Shown: positions 15,831 to 26,100 of the stretch, piece after piece
Layout: each line of letters starts with the position of its first letter
Position numbering within the stretch: the stretch's first letter is position 1
Notes under the pieces: generated by a model
Seen by the model: the letters and a program-made list of their open reading frames with translations, nothing else
What the model was told of the DNA's origin: nothing
The model's database searches: none
Translations under genes and position numbers: made by a program
Assembly (NCBI GenBank): GCA_964576585.1
Contig: CAZNWO010000003.1
Location: forward strand, 1-64,000
Direction of reading: 5' to 3'
Source of the DNA: GCA-2730975 sp964576585
GTDB lineage: Bacteria; Verrucomicrobiota; Verrucomicrobiia; Opitutales; Seribacteraceae
DNA: 64,000 bases

Positions 15831-18800
15831 ATGTGCGTAAGCCCCCGTACGGCACTGACAGTACTTTGTCTGCTCTTCCCTGTTTCAGCATTTCCTGCGA
15901 CAGGGTTTTTGGATGTTCAGGCTTTGTCTCCGAGGATTGGGTCGGAGGAAACTTTGTTTTCACTCCTTTCCGACAAGGAGACAGGTGTTGGCTACGTCAG
16001 GAAGAAAATACCCTCCGAAGTTCTTGAACGCTTGCATGAAAATCCTTCTTTTTCAGACAAACCCCTGATCATCGGAGTTTGTTCCGGAGATTTTGATGGT
16101 GATGATCTTCCGGATCTCTTTTTTGCATATCCTTATGGGGGACATCGGCTTTTCAAAAACTTGGGAAAGTTCAAGTTCCGTGACGTTACTCACCATGTCG
16201 GCTTGAGTAAAATAGTTGCAGAGCACTGGGCTATCGGTTGCTGCTTTGTGGATCATGATGGCGACGGCGATTTGGACATATTTGTTGCCGGCGCAGGAGA
16301 CGTAAACCTGATGCTCGAGAATAGGGCAGGGCGAAGCTTTGTGGATCGAGCAAAGAATCTGGGTCTCGCTCACAAGGGAGCAAATATCGAAATGGCCTTT
16401 GCCGACTACGATTTGGATGGTGACTTGGATGGTTACTTGGTCACGAATCGCGACACTCATCTGAAACCTCCTCCTGATGGTTTGAGAGTTCAAGCTACTA
16501 TTAAAAATGGTGAAACAATAGTTGAGGAGAAATACAGGGAATTGTATGACGTCGTCTTTCATCCGACTGAACGCTTTCGGGTTGTGGAGGCTGGTGAGCA
16601 CGATCACCTTTTCCGCAACGACGGAAGTCGTTTTATTGACGTGAGCGAAGCTGCAGGTCTTGTCGGCACCGACCAAGGCTTGTCCGCATCTTGGTTCGAT
16701 TATGACGAGGACGGCTTCCCTGACCTGTATGTTGCAAACGACTTCTTCGGTCCCGATAGACTTTACCGAAACAAGGGTAACGGTAGCTTTGATGAGGTTG
16801 CCCGCAAAGTCTTGCCCTATGTTCCTTGGTTTTCGATGGGCACGGATGTAGCAGACATAAACAACGACGGACTTCTCGACCTCATGGGGTCCGATATGGC
16901 GGGGTCCACTCACTACAAGTCCAAGATCGGCATGGGTGATATGGACAAAAACTCGTGGTTTCTTACTTCTTCGCGACCTCCGCAATACATGCGCAACGCG
17001 CTCTATCTCAATGCCGGGTCAGGTCGTTTCCTAGAAGTTGCGCAGTTGGCCGGACTGGCAAATACAGACTGGACTTGGTCGGTTAAGTTCGCCGATCTGG
17101 ATAACGATGGGCGAGTGGATTTGTTTGGCACCAACGGAATGACGAATGACCGCACGAATTCGGATCTAGTCTCAAAGGCTTCTTCGCTTTCAGATTCAGT
17201 GAAAGTGGCTGCCTTCTGGCAAAGCCAGTCGCCTAAGCGAGACCACAACTTTGCTTACAGAAACCTTGGAGACTTAAAGTTCTCCAGTGTTGCCTCGAAA
17301 TGGGGGCTCGACTTCTTGGGAGTTAGCTATGGAGCTTCATTTGCCGATTTCGATGGCGATGGAGATCTTGATCTCGCAGTAGCTTCTCTCGAGGACTCGG
17401 TTCGTCTCTATAGAAACAACTCGATTTCCGGTCATTCGGTCATGATCAGACTCAAGGGTCTCAAAAAGAATTCTAGAGGGATAGGAGCCAAGGTTACGGT
17501 AGAGACCTCCGCCGGCATGCAAGTTCGCTACCTTAATGCATGCCAAGGTTACGCCTCTGCAAACGATCCCGTCATTCACTTTGGGCTCGGTTCGTCCGAA
17601 CGCATCCGTCGACTTTCAGTTCGCTGGCCACTCGGGTTTGTTCAGACCTTTGAGGATTTGCCCGTCGACAAACTTTTAGTGATCACCGAACCCGAACCCA
17701 AAAAACCTTCTAAGATTCCCTTCACACGCAATGACTCATCTGTTCCTCTCTTCGCAGCAAACGATGCGCTTGATGCATTTCGCCATAAGGAAAACGACTT
17801 TGACGACTACAAGGTGCAACCTCTTTTGCCGCATCGCCTTTCGCGTCTAGGCCCGGGAATGGCCTGGGGTGATGCCGATGGAGATGGTGATGACGATCTC
17901 TTTCTCGGTTCCGCCTCCGGTGAACCATCCGTACTTGCTCTAAATACGGGTAAAGGAGGGTTCCTTCCAAAGAAACAAATCTATTTTGAAAACGAGCAAC
18001 TACTCCCGTTTGAGGATATGGGAGCAGTCTTTCTTGATGCCGATTCGGATGGGGATCAAGACCTCTTCGTTTCCTCGGGCGGATTTGATCCTCGTCCCAA
18101 GGAACTCTACCTGCGTGATCGTCTTTTCTTAAACGATGGCAATGCAGGCTACAAACTCTCTCTTGGTGGTACGCCAAACCTGCGCGACAGTGCAGGACCT
18201 GTGGTTGCCTCCGACTTTGATCAAGACGGAGACCTGGATCTTTTCGTTGGAGGACGAGTGGTTCGAGCTCGTTACCCCATCACGCCGAACAGCCGGCTGC
18301 TACGAAACGAGAGCGGCGTCTTCTCCGACGTCACGGACTCTATCGCACCTGGTCTCCGCTCTAGCGGTATGGTCACCGGGGCCATTTGGAGTGACGTCGA
18401 CGCCGACGGCTTGCCGGATCTCCTTCTTACACACGAGTGGGGTCCGGTTGCCGTATGGAAAAACACGGGAGGCAAATTGGTTAACTTCACCGATGAGTCC
18501 GGACTTTCCGGTCTCCTCGGTTGGTGGACAGGTATAGCCGCTGCAGATGTCGACGAAGACGGTGACTTGGACTTCGCTGTCGGGAACATGGGTCTTAACG
18601 TCAAGTACCATGCCACTAAGGAAAAACCTTATCTTGCATATTACGGAGACTTGGACGGTTCGGGTGTTCCCCGATTTGTGGAAGCCTGTCACGAAGATGG
18701 TGGGCTGTTTCCCGTACGCGGCAAAAGTTGCTCTACCCACGCCATTCCCTCGCTCGCCAAAAAATTCTCCACCTATCATGCTTTTGCCTCTGCCGCTCTT

Positions 18801-19508
18801 CGGGAAATTTATGCTCCCACACGACTTCAATCCGCCCAACGCCTTGCCATCAACGAGCTTGCCTCCGGCTTGCTTCTAAATGATGGCAAAGGTCGCTTCA
18901 GTTTTCGCGCCTTCCCGCGTATCGCTCAGACCTCCGCCGTCTTCGGGTTAACTTTTGGTGATTTCGATGCCGATGGTCATCAGGATCTTGCCCTTGCTCA
19001 AAACTTTTTCTCAACGCAACCGGAAACTGGTCGGATTGCCGGTGGTCTTGGTCTCATTCTGCGGGGAGGCGGAGACGGAACCTTCGAGCCTATGCGTCTC
19101 GACGAGAGCGGTTTCTTGTTGTCGGGCGACGCCAAGGCTCTTGGTCTCGTTGACTTGAATGGCGACGCCCGTCCCGACATCTTCGCCACCCGTAATTCTT
19201 TCACCCCAAAAACCTTTCTCAATCAGACCACTTCAGGCTCTCCTCTTCTCGTCCGACTCCGTGGTCCTCGAGGCAACCTGCGTGGCGTTGGGTCTCGCGT
19301 AACTCTTCGTCTGCGCAGCGGAAAAATCCTCTTGGGTGAAACTCATTCCGGTTCCAGTTACCTTACGGGAGCACCACCTGAACTCTTCTTCGGCATCCCC
19401 GACGGAGACGCCGTGAAGTCCATCCATCTTCGCTCTCCCACAGGCAAGACCGCGGTTCATGTTCCATCGGGTCCTGCTCCTATTCTTACTCTTAAGCTTC
19501 CTCGGTAG
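15831..19508 (+). CDS. Exported FG-GAP/VCBS repeat protein with two UnbV (ASPIC) domains
   Basis: A 1225-residue secreted protein of the CRTAC1/UnbV class. After a signal peptide (about 1-24), two halves each combine FG-GAP/VCBS repeats with a UnbV/ASPIC domain. The first half has repeats such as GDFDGDDLPDLF, VDHDGDGDLDIF, ADYDLDGDLDGY, DYDEDGFPDLY and ADFDGDGDLDLA (about 85-515), then UnbV at about 535-620. The second has GDADGDGDDDLF, DADSDGDQDLF, DFDQDGDLDLF, DVDADGLPDLL, DVDEDGDLDFA and GDFDADGHQDLA (about 680-1050), then UnbV at about 1138-1205 (LRGPRGNLRGVGSRVTL). Each DxDxDGxxD loop is a calcium site of a beta-propeller blade, so two propellers are likely. Such proteins are abundant in Verrucomicrobiota and Planctomycetota and are thought to be extracellular; the ligand is unknown. 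No clear ribosome-binding site precedes the ATG. Confidence 0.9.
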   Translation: MCVSPRTALTVLCLLFPVSAFPATGFLDVQALSPRIGSEETLFSLLSDKETGVGYVRKKIPSEVLERLHENPSFSDKPLIIGVCSGDFDGDDLPDLFFAYPYGGHRLFKNLGKFKFRDVTHHVGLSKIVAEHWAIGCCFVDHDGDGDLDIFVAGAGDVNLMLENRAGRSFVDRAKNLGLAHKGANIEMAFADYDLDGDLDGYLVTNRDTHLKPPPDGLRVQATIKNGETIVEEKYRELYDVVFHPTERFRVVEAGEHDHLFRNDGSRFIDVSEAAGLVGTDQGLSASWFDYDEDGFPDLYVANDFFGPDRLYRNKGNGSFDEVARKVLPYVPWFSMGTDVADINNDGLLDLMGSDMAGSTHYKSKIGMGDMDKNSWFLTSSRPPQYMRNALYLNAGSGRFLEVAQLAGLANTDWTWSVKFADLDNDGRVDLFGTNGMTNDRTNSDLVSKASSLSDSVKVAAFWQSQSPKRDHNFAYRNLGDLKFSSVASKWGLDFLGVSYGASFADFDGDGDLDLAVASLEDSVRLYRNNSISGHSVMIRLKGLKKNSRGIGAKVTVETSAGMQVRYLNACQGYASANDPVIHFGLGSSERIRRLSVRWPLGFVQTFEDLPVDKLLVITEPEPKKPSKIPFTRNDSSVPLFAANDALDAFRHKENDFDDYKVQPLLPHRLSRLGPGMAWGDADGDGDDDLFLGSASGEPSVLALNTGKGGFLPKKQIYFENEQLLPFEDMGAVFLDADSDGDQDLFVSSGGFDPRPKELYLRDRLFLNDGNAGYKLSLGGTPNLRDSAGPVVASDFDQDGDLDLFVGGRVVRARYPITPNSRLLRNESGVFSDVTDSIAPGLRSSGMVTGAIWSDVDADGLPDLLLTHEWGPVAVWKNTGGKLVNFTDESGLSGLLGWWTGIAAADVDEDGDLDFAVGNMGLNVKYHATKEKPYLAYYGDLDGSGVPRFVEACHEDGGLFPVRGKSCSTHAIPSLAKKFSTYHAFASAALREIYAPTRLQSAQRLAINELASGLLLNDGKGRFSFRAFPRIAQTSAVFGLTFGDFDADGHQDLALAQNFFSTQPETGRIAGGLGLILRGGGDGTFEPMRLDESGFLLSGDAKALGLVDLNGDARPDIFATRNSFTPKTFLNQTTSGSPLLVRLRGPRGNLRGVGSRVTLRLRSGKILLGETHSGSSYLTGAPPELFFGIPDGDAVKSIHLRSPTGKTAVHVPSGPAPILTLKLPR

Positions 19509-19550
19509 AACGAAATCCGAAAGCTCTCTCGGTCGAAGAATTCCTGTAAA

Positions 19551-20960
19551 TTAATCTGACAATTCCAACTTAAGAAAGTCGGCGGCGTTTTGGTAGCATA
19601 TACGTCGGGCCATGCCACCGACTAGTTCGTAGTCTGTTGGTGCCGAGCCTTCAGTCATCCAGTCTCCTAGCAGGTTGCAAAGGATGCGTCGGAAATATTC
19701 GTGGCGGGGGAAGGAGAGGAAGGAACGTGAGTCGGTGAGCATGCCCACGAAGTGCGAGAGGAGACCCACGTTGGCGAGGTCGCGAAGTTGTTGGTCCATG
19801 CCGTCACGCTGATCGAGGTGCCACCAACCTGAGCCGAACTGAAGCTTGCCGGGCAGGTCTCGCTGGAAATTGCCCAGCATTGTGGCCACGGAGAAGTTGT
19901 CGGTTGGGTTGTTGTTGTAGACGATGGTTTTGGGGAGTGCATCATCGCGGTCCAAGCGGTCAAGGAATTGCCCCATTTTCTCGGCTTGGCGCCAGTCGCC
20001 GATGGAGTCGCCTCCTGCATCCGGTCCCAAGGCTTGAGCGAGCCGAGAGGAATTGTTTCGCAGGGGGCCGAGGTGCACTTGCATCGTCCAATTCTTTTCG
20101 GCGTAGAGTCGTCCGAGGTGGAGCATGACATGAGCCCCGAATCGTTCCTTTTCTTCAGGATTGGCAGGTTTTCCTGCTAGGGCGCCATCGAGTATTGTTG
20201 CGGCTTCAGTGTCGCTCGGGAAATTGGCGAAAAAGTATGGAAAGCTGTGATCGGAGAGTCGCGAACCAAGTAGGTGAAAGTCGTCCACGCGTTTGGAGAG
20301 GGCTCCGAGGAAGTCGTCGAGTGAAGAGATGGCTATCTCCGAGGTTTTCTCCAAGGCTTTAGTCCAAACCCTGAAGTTCTCGGGCTCGTCCACGCTCCAT
20401 GCTCTGTCGGGGCGGAACGTAGGGTAAACCTTGACGGGGAAATCCTTTTCCTTTTGGAGGGCTTCATGGTGGAGGAGCGGGACTGCCGGATCATCAGTGG
20501 TGCAAAGAGCTTTGACTTTGAATCGAAGTAGGAGCTCTCGCGAGGAGAAGTCAGGGTCCGCTAGACGTTCGTTCGCTCTTTCCCAAATGCTCTCGGCGGA
20601 GTCCGGGGAGAGTAGATCGTCTATGTCGAAACAGCGCTTCAGCTCTAGGTGCGTCCAGTGATAGAGCGGATTACCTAGGGCATGGGGTAGGGTGGCGGCC
20701 CAAGCGAGGTATTTTTGCTTAGGGTCTGCATCTCCTGTGACCAGATCTTCAGGAGTTCCATTTGCCCGCATGGCTCGCCATTTGTAGTGATCTCCCTCAA
20801 GCCAGATTTCAGCTAGGTTTGCGAATCTGCGGTCCGTGGCGATTTCGTTTGGTGGCAGATGATTGTGGAAATCGAGAATGGGTTCGTGTTCGGCGTATTC
20901 GTGGTAAAGCCGACGAGCGGCCTGAGTGGCCAGAAGGAAATCGTCGTGAATGAAGCTCAT
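19551..20960 (-). CDS. uxaC: Glucuronate isomerase (uronate isomerase)
   Basis: A 469-residue UxaC, which converts D-glucuronate to D-fructuronate (and galacturonate to tagaturonate) as the first cytoplasmic step of hexuronate breakdown. Motifs: ILDFHNHLPPNEIATDR (metal-binding HxH), FKVKALCTTDDPA, WTMQVHLGPLRNNS, and the C-terminal GMLTDSRSFLSFPRHEYFRR. No signal peptide. It starts 20 nt after the sulfatase stop, and its 3' end faces the UnbV gene with 42 bp between. The order sulfatase-uxaC suggests a sulfated uronic-acid polysaccharide as source; this is inference. Confidence 0.94.
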   Translation of the reverse strand: MSFIHDDFLLATQAARRLYHEYAEHEPILDFHNHLPPNEIATDRRFANLAEIWLEGDHYKWRAMRANGTPEDLVTGDADPKQKYLAWAATLPHALGNPLYHWTHLELKRCFDIDDLLSPDSAESIWERANERLADPDFSSRELLLRFKVKALCTTDDPAVPLLHHEALQKEKDFPVKVYPTFRPDRAWSVDEPENFRVWTKALEKTSEIAISSLDDFLGALSKRVDDFHLLGSRLSDHSFPYFFANFPSDTEAATILDGALAGKPANPEEKERFGAHVMLHLGRLYAEKNWTMQVHLGPLRNNSSRLAQALGPDAGGDSIGDWRQAEKMGQFLDRLDRDDALPKTIVYNNNPTDNFSVATMLGNFQRDLPGKLQFGSGWWHLDQRDGMDQQLRDLANVGLLSHFVGMLTDSRSFLSFPRHEYFRRILCNLLGDWMTEGSAPTDYELVGGMARRICYQNAADFLKLELSD

Positions 20961-20980
20961 GGCCTGAGGAGGCGCGAAAA

Positions 20981-23137
20981 TCAGTTTATTTTGAGCGAGG
21001 CTTCAGTTATCTTGCCTTTGAGGGGAAAGGAGGATTTGTAGTCACCAACGTATCCTCCTTGGTCGAAACCTACCTGCAAACCATCAATGGGCATGGAGAT
21101 AAGAGTGCCCGTGGTCTTTACTGAAAGAACTTCCTTTTCGCTTGCCGTAAGAGTGAGATGTCCCTCGGCAGTAAGGTTTGCGGCAACTTCGGCAGTGGAG
21201 GAGATGGGTTCTTCGGTCCGATAGACGGAGAGGGTTCCGTTGCGACGGGTAGCGAAGGACAGTCGACTGTCCTTCAAGTAAAGGGTCCAACCGTGGGATG
21301 TGCCACCTTGTGCGGCTATCACGCCGTCTCCTTGAATTTCCAGCTTTGCAACGAAGGAAAAACCTTTCCTCGCTACCATAGGAGCTTGTGTCTGAGGAAG
21401 ATCGTCTCCCTGCTTGAGTCGGAAGACTTTCTTCTTGTTGAAGTTCTGTGATTTCTTTCTTCCTCCCCAAGGCCAAGGTTTGGCTAGCGCCTTGACTGCC
21501 CAATCTTCCCATCGTTCTGCCATGGCTTTTGCACGGGCAGGTTGTGAGTCCGAAAGGTTATTGAGTTCTGTACGATCGTTTTCCATATCGTAAAGTTCCC
21601 ATGGACCGTTGGATCCTTTTGCCACAAGCTTCCACTTGCCCTCACGAATGGCTCGGTTGCCTTCGTGTTCCCAGAAGATGGGTTTCTTTCTGCGCAAGTC
21701 CTTACCGTTGAGGGCGGGGACTAGAGAGACGCCCTGCATGGGAACTATTTGAGTATCTCCAACCTTGCTGGGGTACTTGGCCTTGGCCAAGTCCACGCAG
21801 GTGGCCATGAGGTCGATGAGATGAGTTGGTTGTTTCTCCAGTTTGCCCCGGCGTTCGGAGGCTATGCCTATTGGCCAGTGGGCTACTAGTGGGGAACTTA
21901 TGCCGCCTTCGTGGACCCAGTGCTTGTATTCGCGGAAGGGAGTGTTGCTTGCGTTAGCCCAACCAAGTCCATAGCCATGATAGGTGTCTGGCCCACCTGT
22001 CATCACCTCGGTGCCTTGCTTGACGACCCGGCCGTCGCGGGTACGACGCGGTATCATGTCGAGCTGGAGGGCGTCCTTGGCCATTGGCTTCAACTTGTCG
22101 GGTTCCTTGTCGCGGTACTGGGTGCCGGAACGGCGTCCCATGCCCTCCGCACAGCCCCCATTGTCGGCGAGAAAGAGAACAAGGGTGTTGTCGAACTCCT
22201 TGCTTTCCTTGAGGGCGGCGATGATGGTGCCCACGCCTTGGTCGAGCCTGTCCACCATGGCTGCGTAAACCTCCATGTTGCGGAGGTCCCATTCCTTGTT
22301 TGGGGCGTCAGCCCACTTTGGAGCTTTGGAGTCGCGAGGAGTAATTTCCCAATCCTTGTCCACCAACCCCATCTTGACTTGACGTTTGTGACGGGCCTTA
22401 CGCATGACGTCCCAACCCTTGTCGTACTTTCCTTTGTACTTGGCGATGTCTTCTGGAAGAGCATGCATCGGCCAGTGGGGTGCTGTGTGGGCAACGTACA
22501 TGAAGAAAGGTTGTTCACCTTTGTGTTCTCGGACGTAGCGGGCGGCGTGATCGTTTATGGCGTCGGTGTAGTAGAACTCCTTGGGTTGGTATTCCTTGTC
22601 CGTCAAGGGAGAGATGAGGGTGTTTTCACGAGTGAGCGAATTAGGGTCGAAGAAGCTCCCGGCCCCGTGGATGGTGCCGTAGAAACGGTCGAAGCCGCGT
22701 TGGCGAGGCCAGTTGTGGGTGGGGGTTCCGGGTCGTACATGGGGGGTGACGTGCCACTTGCCCGACATGTAGGTGGTGTAGCCTGCTGTCTTCATGACCT
22801 CTGCGATGGTACGGACGTTCTTGCCGAGGTCACCCCGATAGCCGGGGAGTTTCTGGTCTCTCATCATCCATCCGATGCCCGCTTGGTGAGCATAAGTGCC
22901 TGTAAGTAGAGTTGCTCGTGTGGGACAGCACCTTCCTGTGTTATAGAACTGTGTGAATCGTACCCCGTCATCGGCCAGTCCGTCTAGGTTGGGTGTTTCG
23001 ATTTCTCCACCATAGCAACCGATGTCGGACCAACCCATGTCGTCTGCCATGATGAGGATAATGTTCGGACGATCGTCGGCTAGACAAGAAATGGCCGTCG
23101 TTAAAAGTAAGTTAACTGGATTGATCCTTTGTTTCAT
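20981..23137 (-). CDS. Exported type I sulfatase (arylsulfatase A family) with LamG-like C-terminal domain
   Basis: A 718-residue secreted sulfatase. A signal peptide (about 1-20) precedes the catalytic domain. Metal-binding ADDMGWSDIG (31-40) and the sulfatase signature CCPTRATLLTG (70-80) are present; Cys70 is the residue expected to be converted to formylglycine (C-x-P-x-R). LVLFLADNGG is the second metal site. Residues about 590-718 form an extra beta-rich domain (VIAAQGGTSHGWTLYLKDSR, and a closing GGYVGDY) resembling the LamG-like tail found on many Planctomycetota/Verrucomicrobiota sulfatases. The substrate is not predictable, but uxaC next to it favours a sulfated glycan with uronic acids. 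It begins 62 bp after the stop of the giant LamG gene. No anaerobic maturase gene is visible in the window. Confidence 0.92.
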   Translation of the reverse strand: MKQRINPVNLLLTTAISCLADDRPNIILIMADDMGWSDIGCYGGEIETPNLDGLADDGVRFTQFYNTGRCCPTRATLLTGTYAHQAGIGWMMRDQKLPGYRGDLGKNVRTIAEVMKTAGYTTYMSGKWHVTPHVRPGTPTHNWPRQRGFDRFYGTIHGAGSFFDPNSLTRENTLISPLTDKEYQPKEFYYTDAINDHAARYVREHKGEQPFFMYVAHTAPHWPMHALPEDIAKYKGKYDKGWDVMRKARHKRQVKMGLVDKDWEITPRDSKAPKWADAPNKEWDLRNMEVYAAMVDRLDQGVGTIIAALKESKEFDNTLVLFLADNGGCAEGMGRRSGTQYRDKEPDKLKPMAKDALQLDMIPRRTRDGRVVKQGTEVMTGGPDTYHGYGLGWANASNTPFREYKHWVHEGGISSPLVAHWPIGIASERRGKLEKQPTHLIDLMATCVDLAKAKYPSKVGDTQIVPMQGVSLVPALNGKDLRRKKPIFWEHEGNRAIREGKWKLVAKGSNGPWELYDMENDRTELNNLSDSQPARAKAMAERWEDWAVKALAKPWPWGGRKKSQNFNKKKVFRLKQGDDLPQTQAPMVARKGFSFVAKLEIQGDGVIAAQGGTSHGWTLYLKDSRLSFATRRNGTLSVYRTEEPISSTAEVAANLTAEGHLTLTASEKEVLSVKTTGTLISMPIDGLQVGFDQGGYVGDYKSSFPLKGKITEASLKIN

Positions 23138-23199
23138 TAGAAAAGAAAGGTAGCCTGGCTTATGCCGGAACTTGGGGAACTAACTTCGAAGGGGGTGAT

Positions 23200-26100
23200 C
23201 TAGGGTGTCGTTATCCTTAAGCGCATGAAACGGCGAGCTCCCGCCGGTAGTGTGTTGTTAGTTACGTACACCACTCTCTCCATTTCGGCACCTAATTCTA
23301 CGGATCTTTCGAGAGAGATGCCGTTTTTCGTCCATGTCCTTAAATCAAGGCTTTGCTCGACGTGGTAAATGAATTCTTCTCCAGTTGTGGCGAGTGGCGA
23401 TTTGTACCGAACGAAGGAGATTCGTTGTTTCCCATCCTTTAGTCGGGGTCTGAAGGGTAGATTCATCCAGTCGTCTGGTCCTAGGGAATCCGAGCCTATG
23501 GCGCGCTCGAAGAGGTTGCTGAATCCATCTCCGTCTGAGTCCGAGTAGTCCTCGTCGAAAATTTTCTGAGCTTCAACGAAGTCTAGGCTAGGTTCTCTGG
23601 CAAGCAACCTTCTGACGAATCTTTCCCTTGTGCCATGATACCTGACGTCTCCCCGCCTGAAATGAAGCCATGCTTGTTTTAATGGAGAAACGACGCTGAT
23701 TTGACCGTAAACAGGATCGGAGGGTATAAATTGATCGTTGCCAGGCACTTGAATCGTTAGGTTGACTGTTCCTGTTCCTTGTGGAATTAGCTGATTCCCA
23801 TTTTCAACGCGAACGACATTGGGGTCAGAGCTGATGATCTGAAGGGGCAGACCGCCATTGGAATAAACTCCTTGCAGGAGGAAGGGTCTGTAATTCATAG
23901 GTGAGTCACGAAAACCTCCGAGTTCTCCTGCCGATGGAAATTTTATTTCCTGCCGTTGCTTTGCGGTTACTTGAAAAATTCTTTGAACAGGACTCGCAGG
24001 ATTCACATAAGCGCTTCCACTTTGATGGGCGGTGATGCTCACTTCTCCGGAAACTCCTTCCAGAGTTAAAATGCCCGAGGGGTCGACTGAGGCAGGGCCG
24101 TAATCGACGACAAATGTAACGGGAAGTCGATACAATGGATGATGGACGGGAATCGAGGTAGCCGTTGCATTTAGCTCGAATGGGACGTCGTCCCGAACCT
24201 TTTCCGGGATTGAGTTGAAGCTGATCACTTGGTCGTCCTTGGTCACGGGAGCAATGACGTGAAGTTCACGACTGACTGGGTGGGCGGGGTCGTAGCGGTC
24301 ATCACCTACTTGCATTGCGGTGATCGTTGATTTTCCTGCTCCCACAATAGTGACTGTCGCTCCGGAAACTAATGCTACGTTCGGGTTAGAAGAGACATAG
24401 GTAACGGTCAAGCCGGAGGCAGAAATTGCAGTGAGTGGGAATGACGGGTCACCAACTGCCTTGTCGACGATTTCTGGGAAGATGATCGTTTGCGGTCCAC
24501 CGAAGGAGGGCGGCAAGAGCTTGAACGGATGTCCTGAAGCAAGCGAGTTGGTGATTCCCCACTTGTGTGCGAGGTAACCTTCGATCTTCTGTCGATTCAC
24601 TGAATTGACCGCCTTGTCATAGACTAGGATTTCAGCTATTTCGCCAGAAAACCCATTGCCGAGTTTGTCGAATGACTGGACTTCTGAGTTTATGCCTCCG
24701 GCTCCAATCACTTCACCGTCAATCCAAAGCGATTGGCTTCCAGGCGTCACTCGAAGGGCGTTTACTGACCAAGTCGAACTAGTTACCTTCGAGACAATGC
24801 TGAGTCCGGCGCTTTCCCTATGCAAGCCAAAGTAACCATCCGGATCCGTGGTTCCAATGTCCCCTCCCAATATCTTTGTTGCACCTGGAATGTCCTGCCT
24901 GTGGACTAGGAAAATAACTCGGGAGGCGGGTACTTCATTTCCTATGTCGAAGGATTCGAGCGATTCGAATTGCACGACCGCCTTTTCGTTCAGGGAATTC
25001 GGTTTCCATAACGGCATTCGGGTGAAAGTCCCTTGTATTGGATTGTTTGTGTTGCCCGACTTATCGCCCCAGAGGCTTATTCGGTTGCCTGGCAAAAAGT
25101 CGGTTGCTTCGTCTCGGTACTGGTCGGCATTAATGTCGTTGCCGTCAAACCATAGTTTTAGTCCGGGAGCTGAATCCTTGAACAGGTTGCCGTAACCGAT
25201 CTTGAAACTCTGGGTTACGGTAGAGGCCATTTCGTAGCGAGCATCGCCTAGCTGGATTGCTGAAATGGTTACCTCGCCCGGTCCGTGGACACTGACAATG
25301 TTTCCGCTTACGGTTGCCTTTGCAGGGTCGGAAGTGGAAAAGGAAACGGGAAGGCCAGATGATGAGTTTGCTTCGATCGCAAACGGGAAGTCGCCCACGG
25401 AGTGATCGATGATTGACGCGAAGCTAATGGACTGCGGGACCTTGTAGACGGTCAAGTAATTGTCTGTCGGAAGAGCCGCGGCATAGGAATCGTTTCCAGA
25501 CTGACGAGCCGTGATTTTCGTGGTGCCCGATCCGATTATTTCAATTTTGTCAAAGTCACCTCCACGATTTCCGAAGATCGAATTTATTTGATCGGTACTC
25601 AGAGCTACATCGTAAAGGCGGAAGTCGTCCACTCGCGTTTTGGCGGGGTTTGCGCTGTCTCCTGCAATCAGATCGGAGTGGCGGGCGGACAAACTGGAGG
25701 AGCCTAGTGTTACGCCACTTGCCTCGGAAGTTTTGTTCCCGTCGACGAATATGGACAAGGTGGCGTTGGACTCGTTGTACCTAAGGGCAAGATGCGACCA
25801 CTTGTCGTTGGCGAGAAGGGCAGGGGTTGTCAAGGCGACGGTATCGGATGATCCGTCCTTGTAGAAGGTTGCTTTGATTGCGCCGTCAAGGGTGTCTTGC
25901 TCGATCCGGAAAATCTTCATGCTTGGAATGTTGTCCTTGGATAGGATGACGGCACCGTCTTGAGCAATGTCCTTGGGGTATACCCATATGCTGGCGGTAA
26001 AGTTTCCTGTGATGGGAACTCCACCCATATGGACGTAGCCACCCGGGGAACCTAGCTTGATCGAGTTTCCGAACAATCCTTGAACCCAAGACTTGCCGGT

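Noticed and set aside
21911..22909. Long plus-strand reading frame of 332 codons
   Set aside because: It lies antisense to the sulfatase catalytic domain and has no recognisable domain; a shadow of biased codon use.
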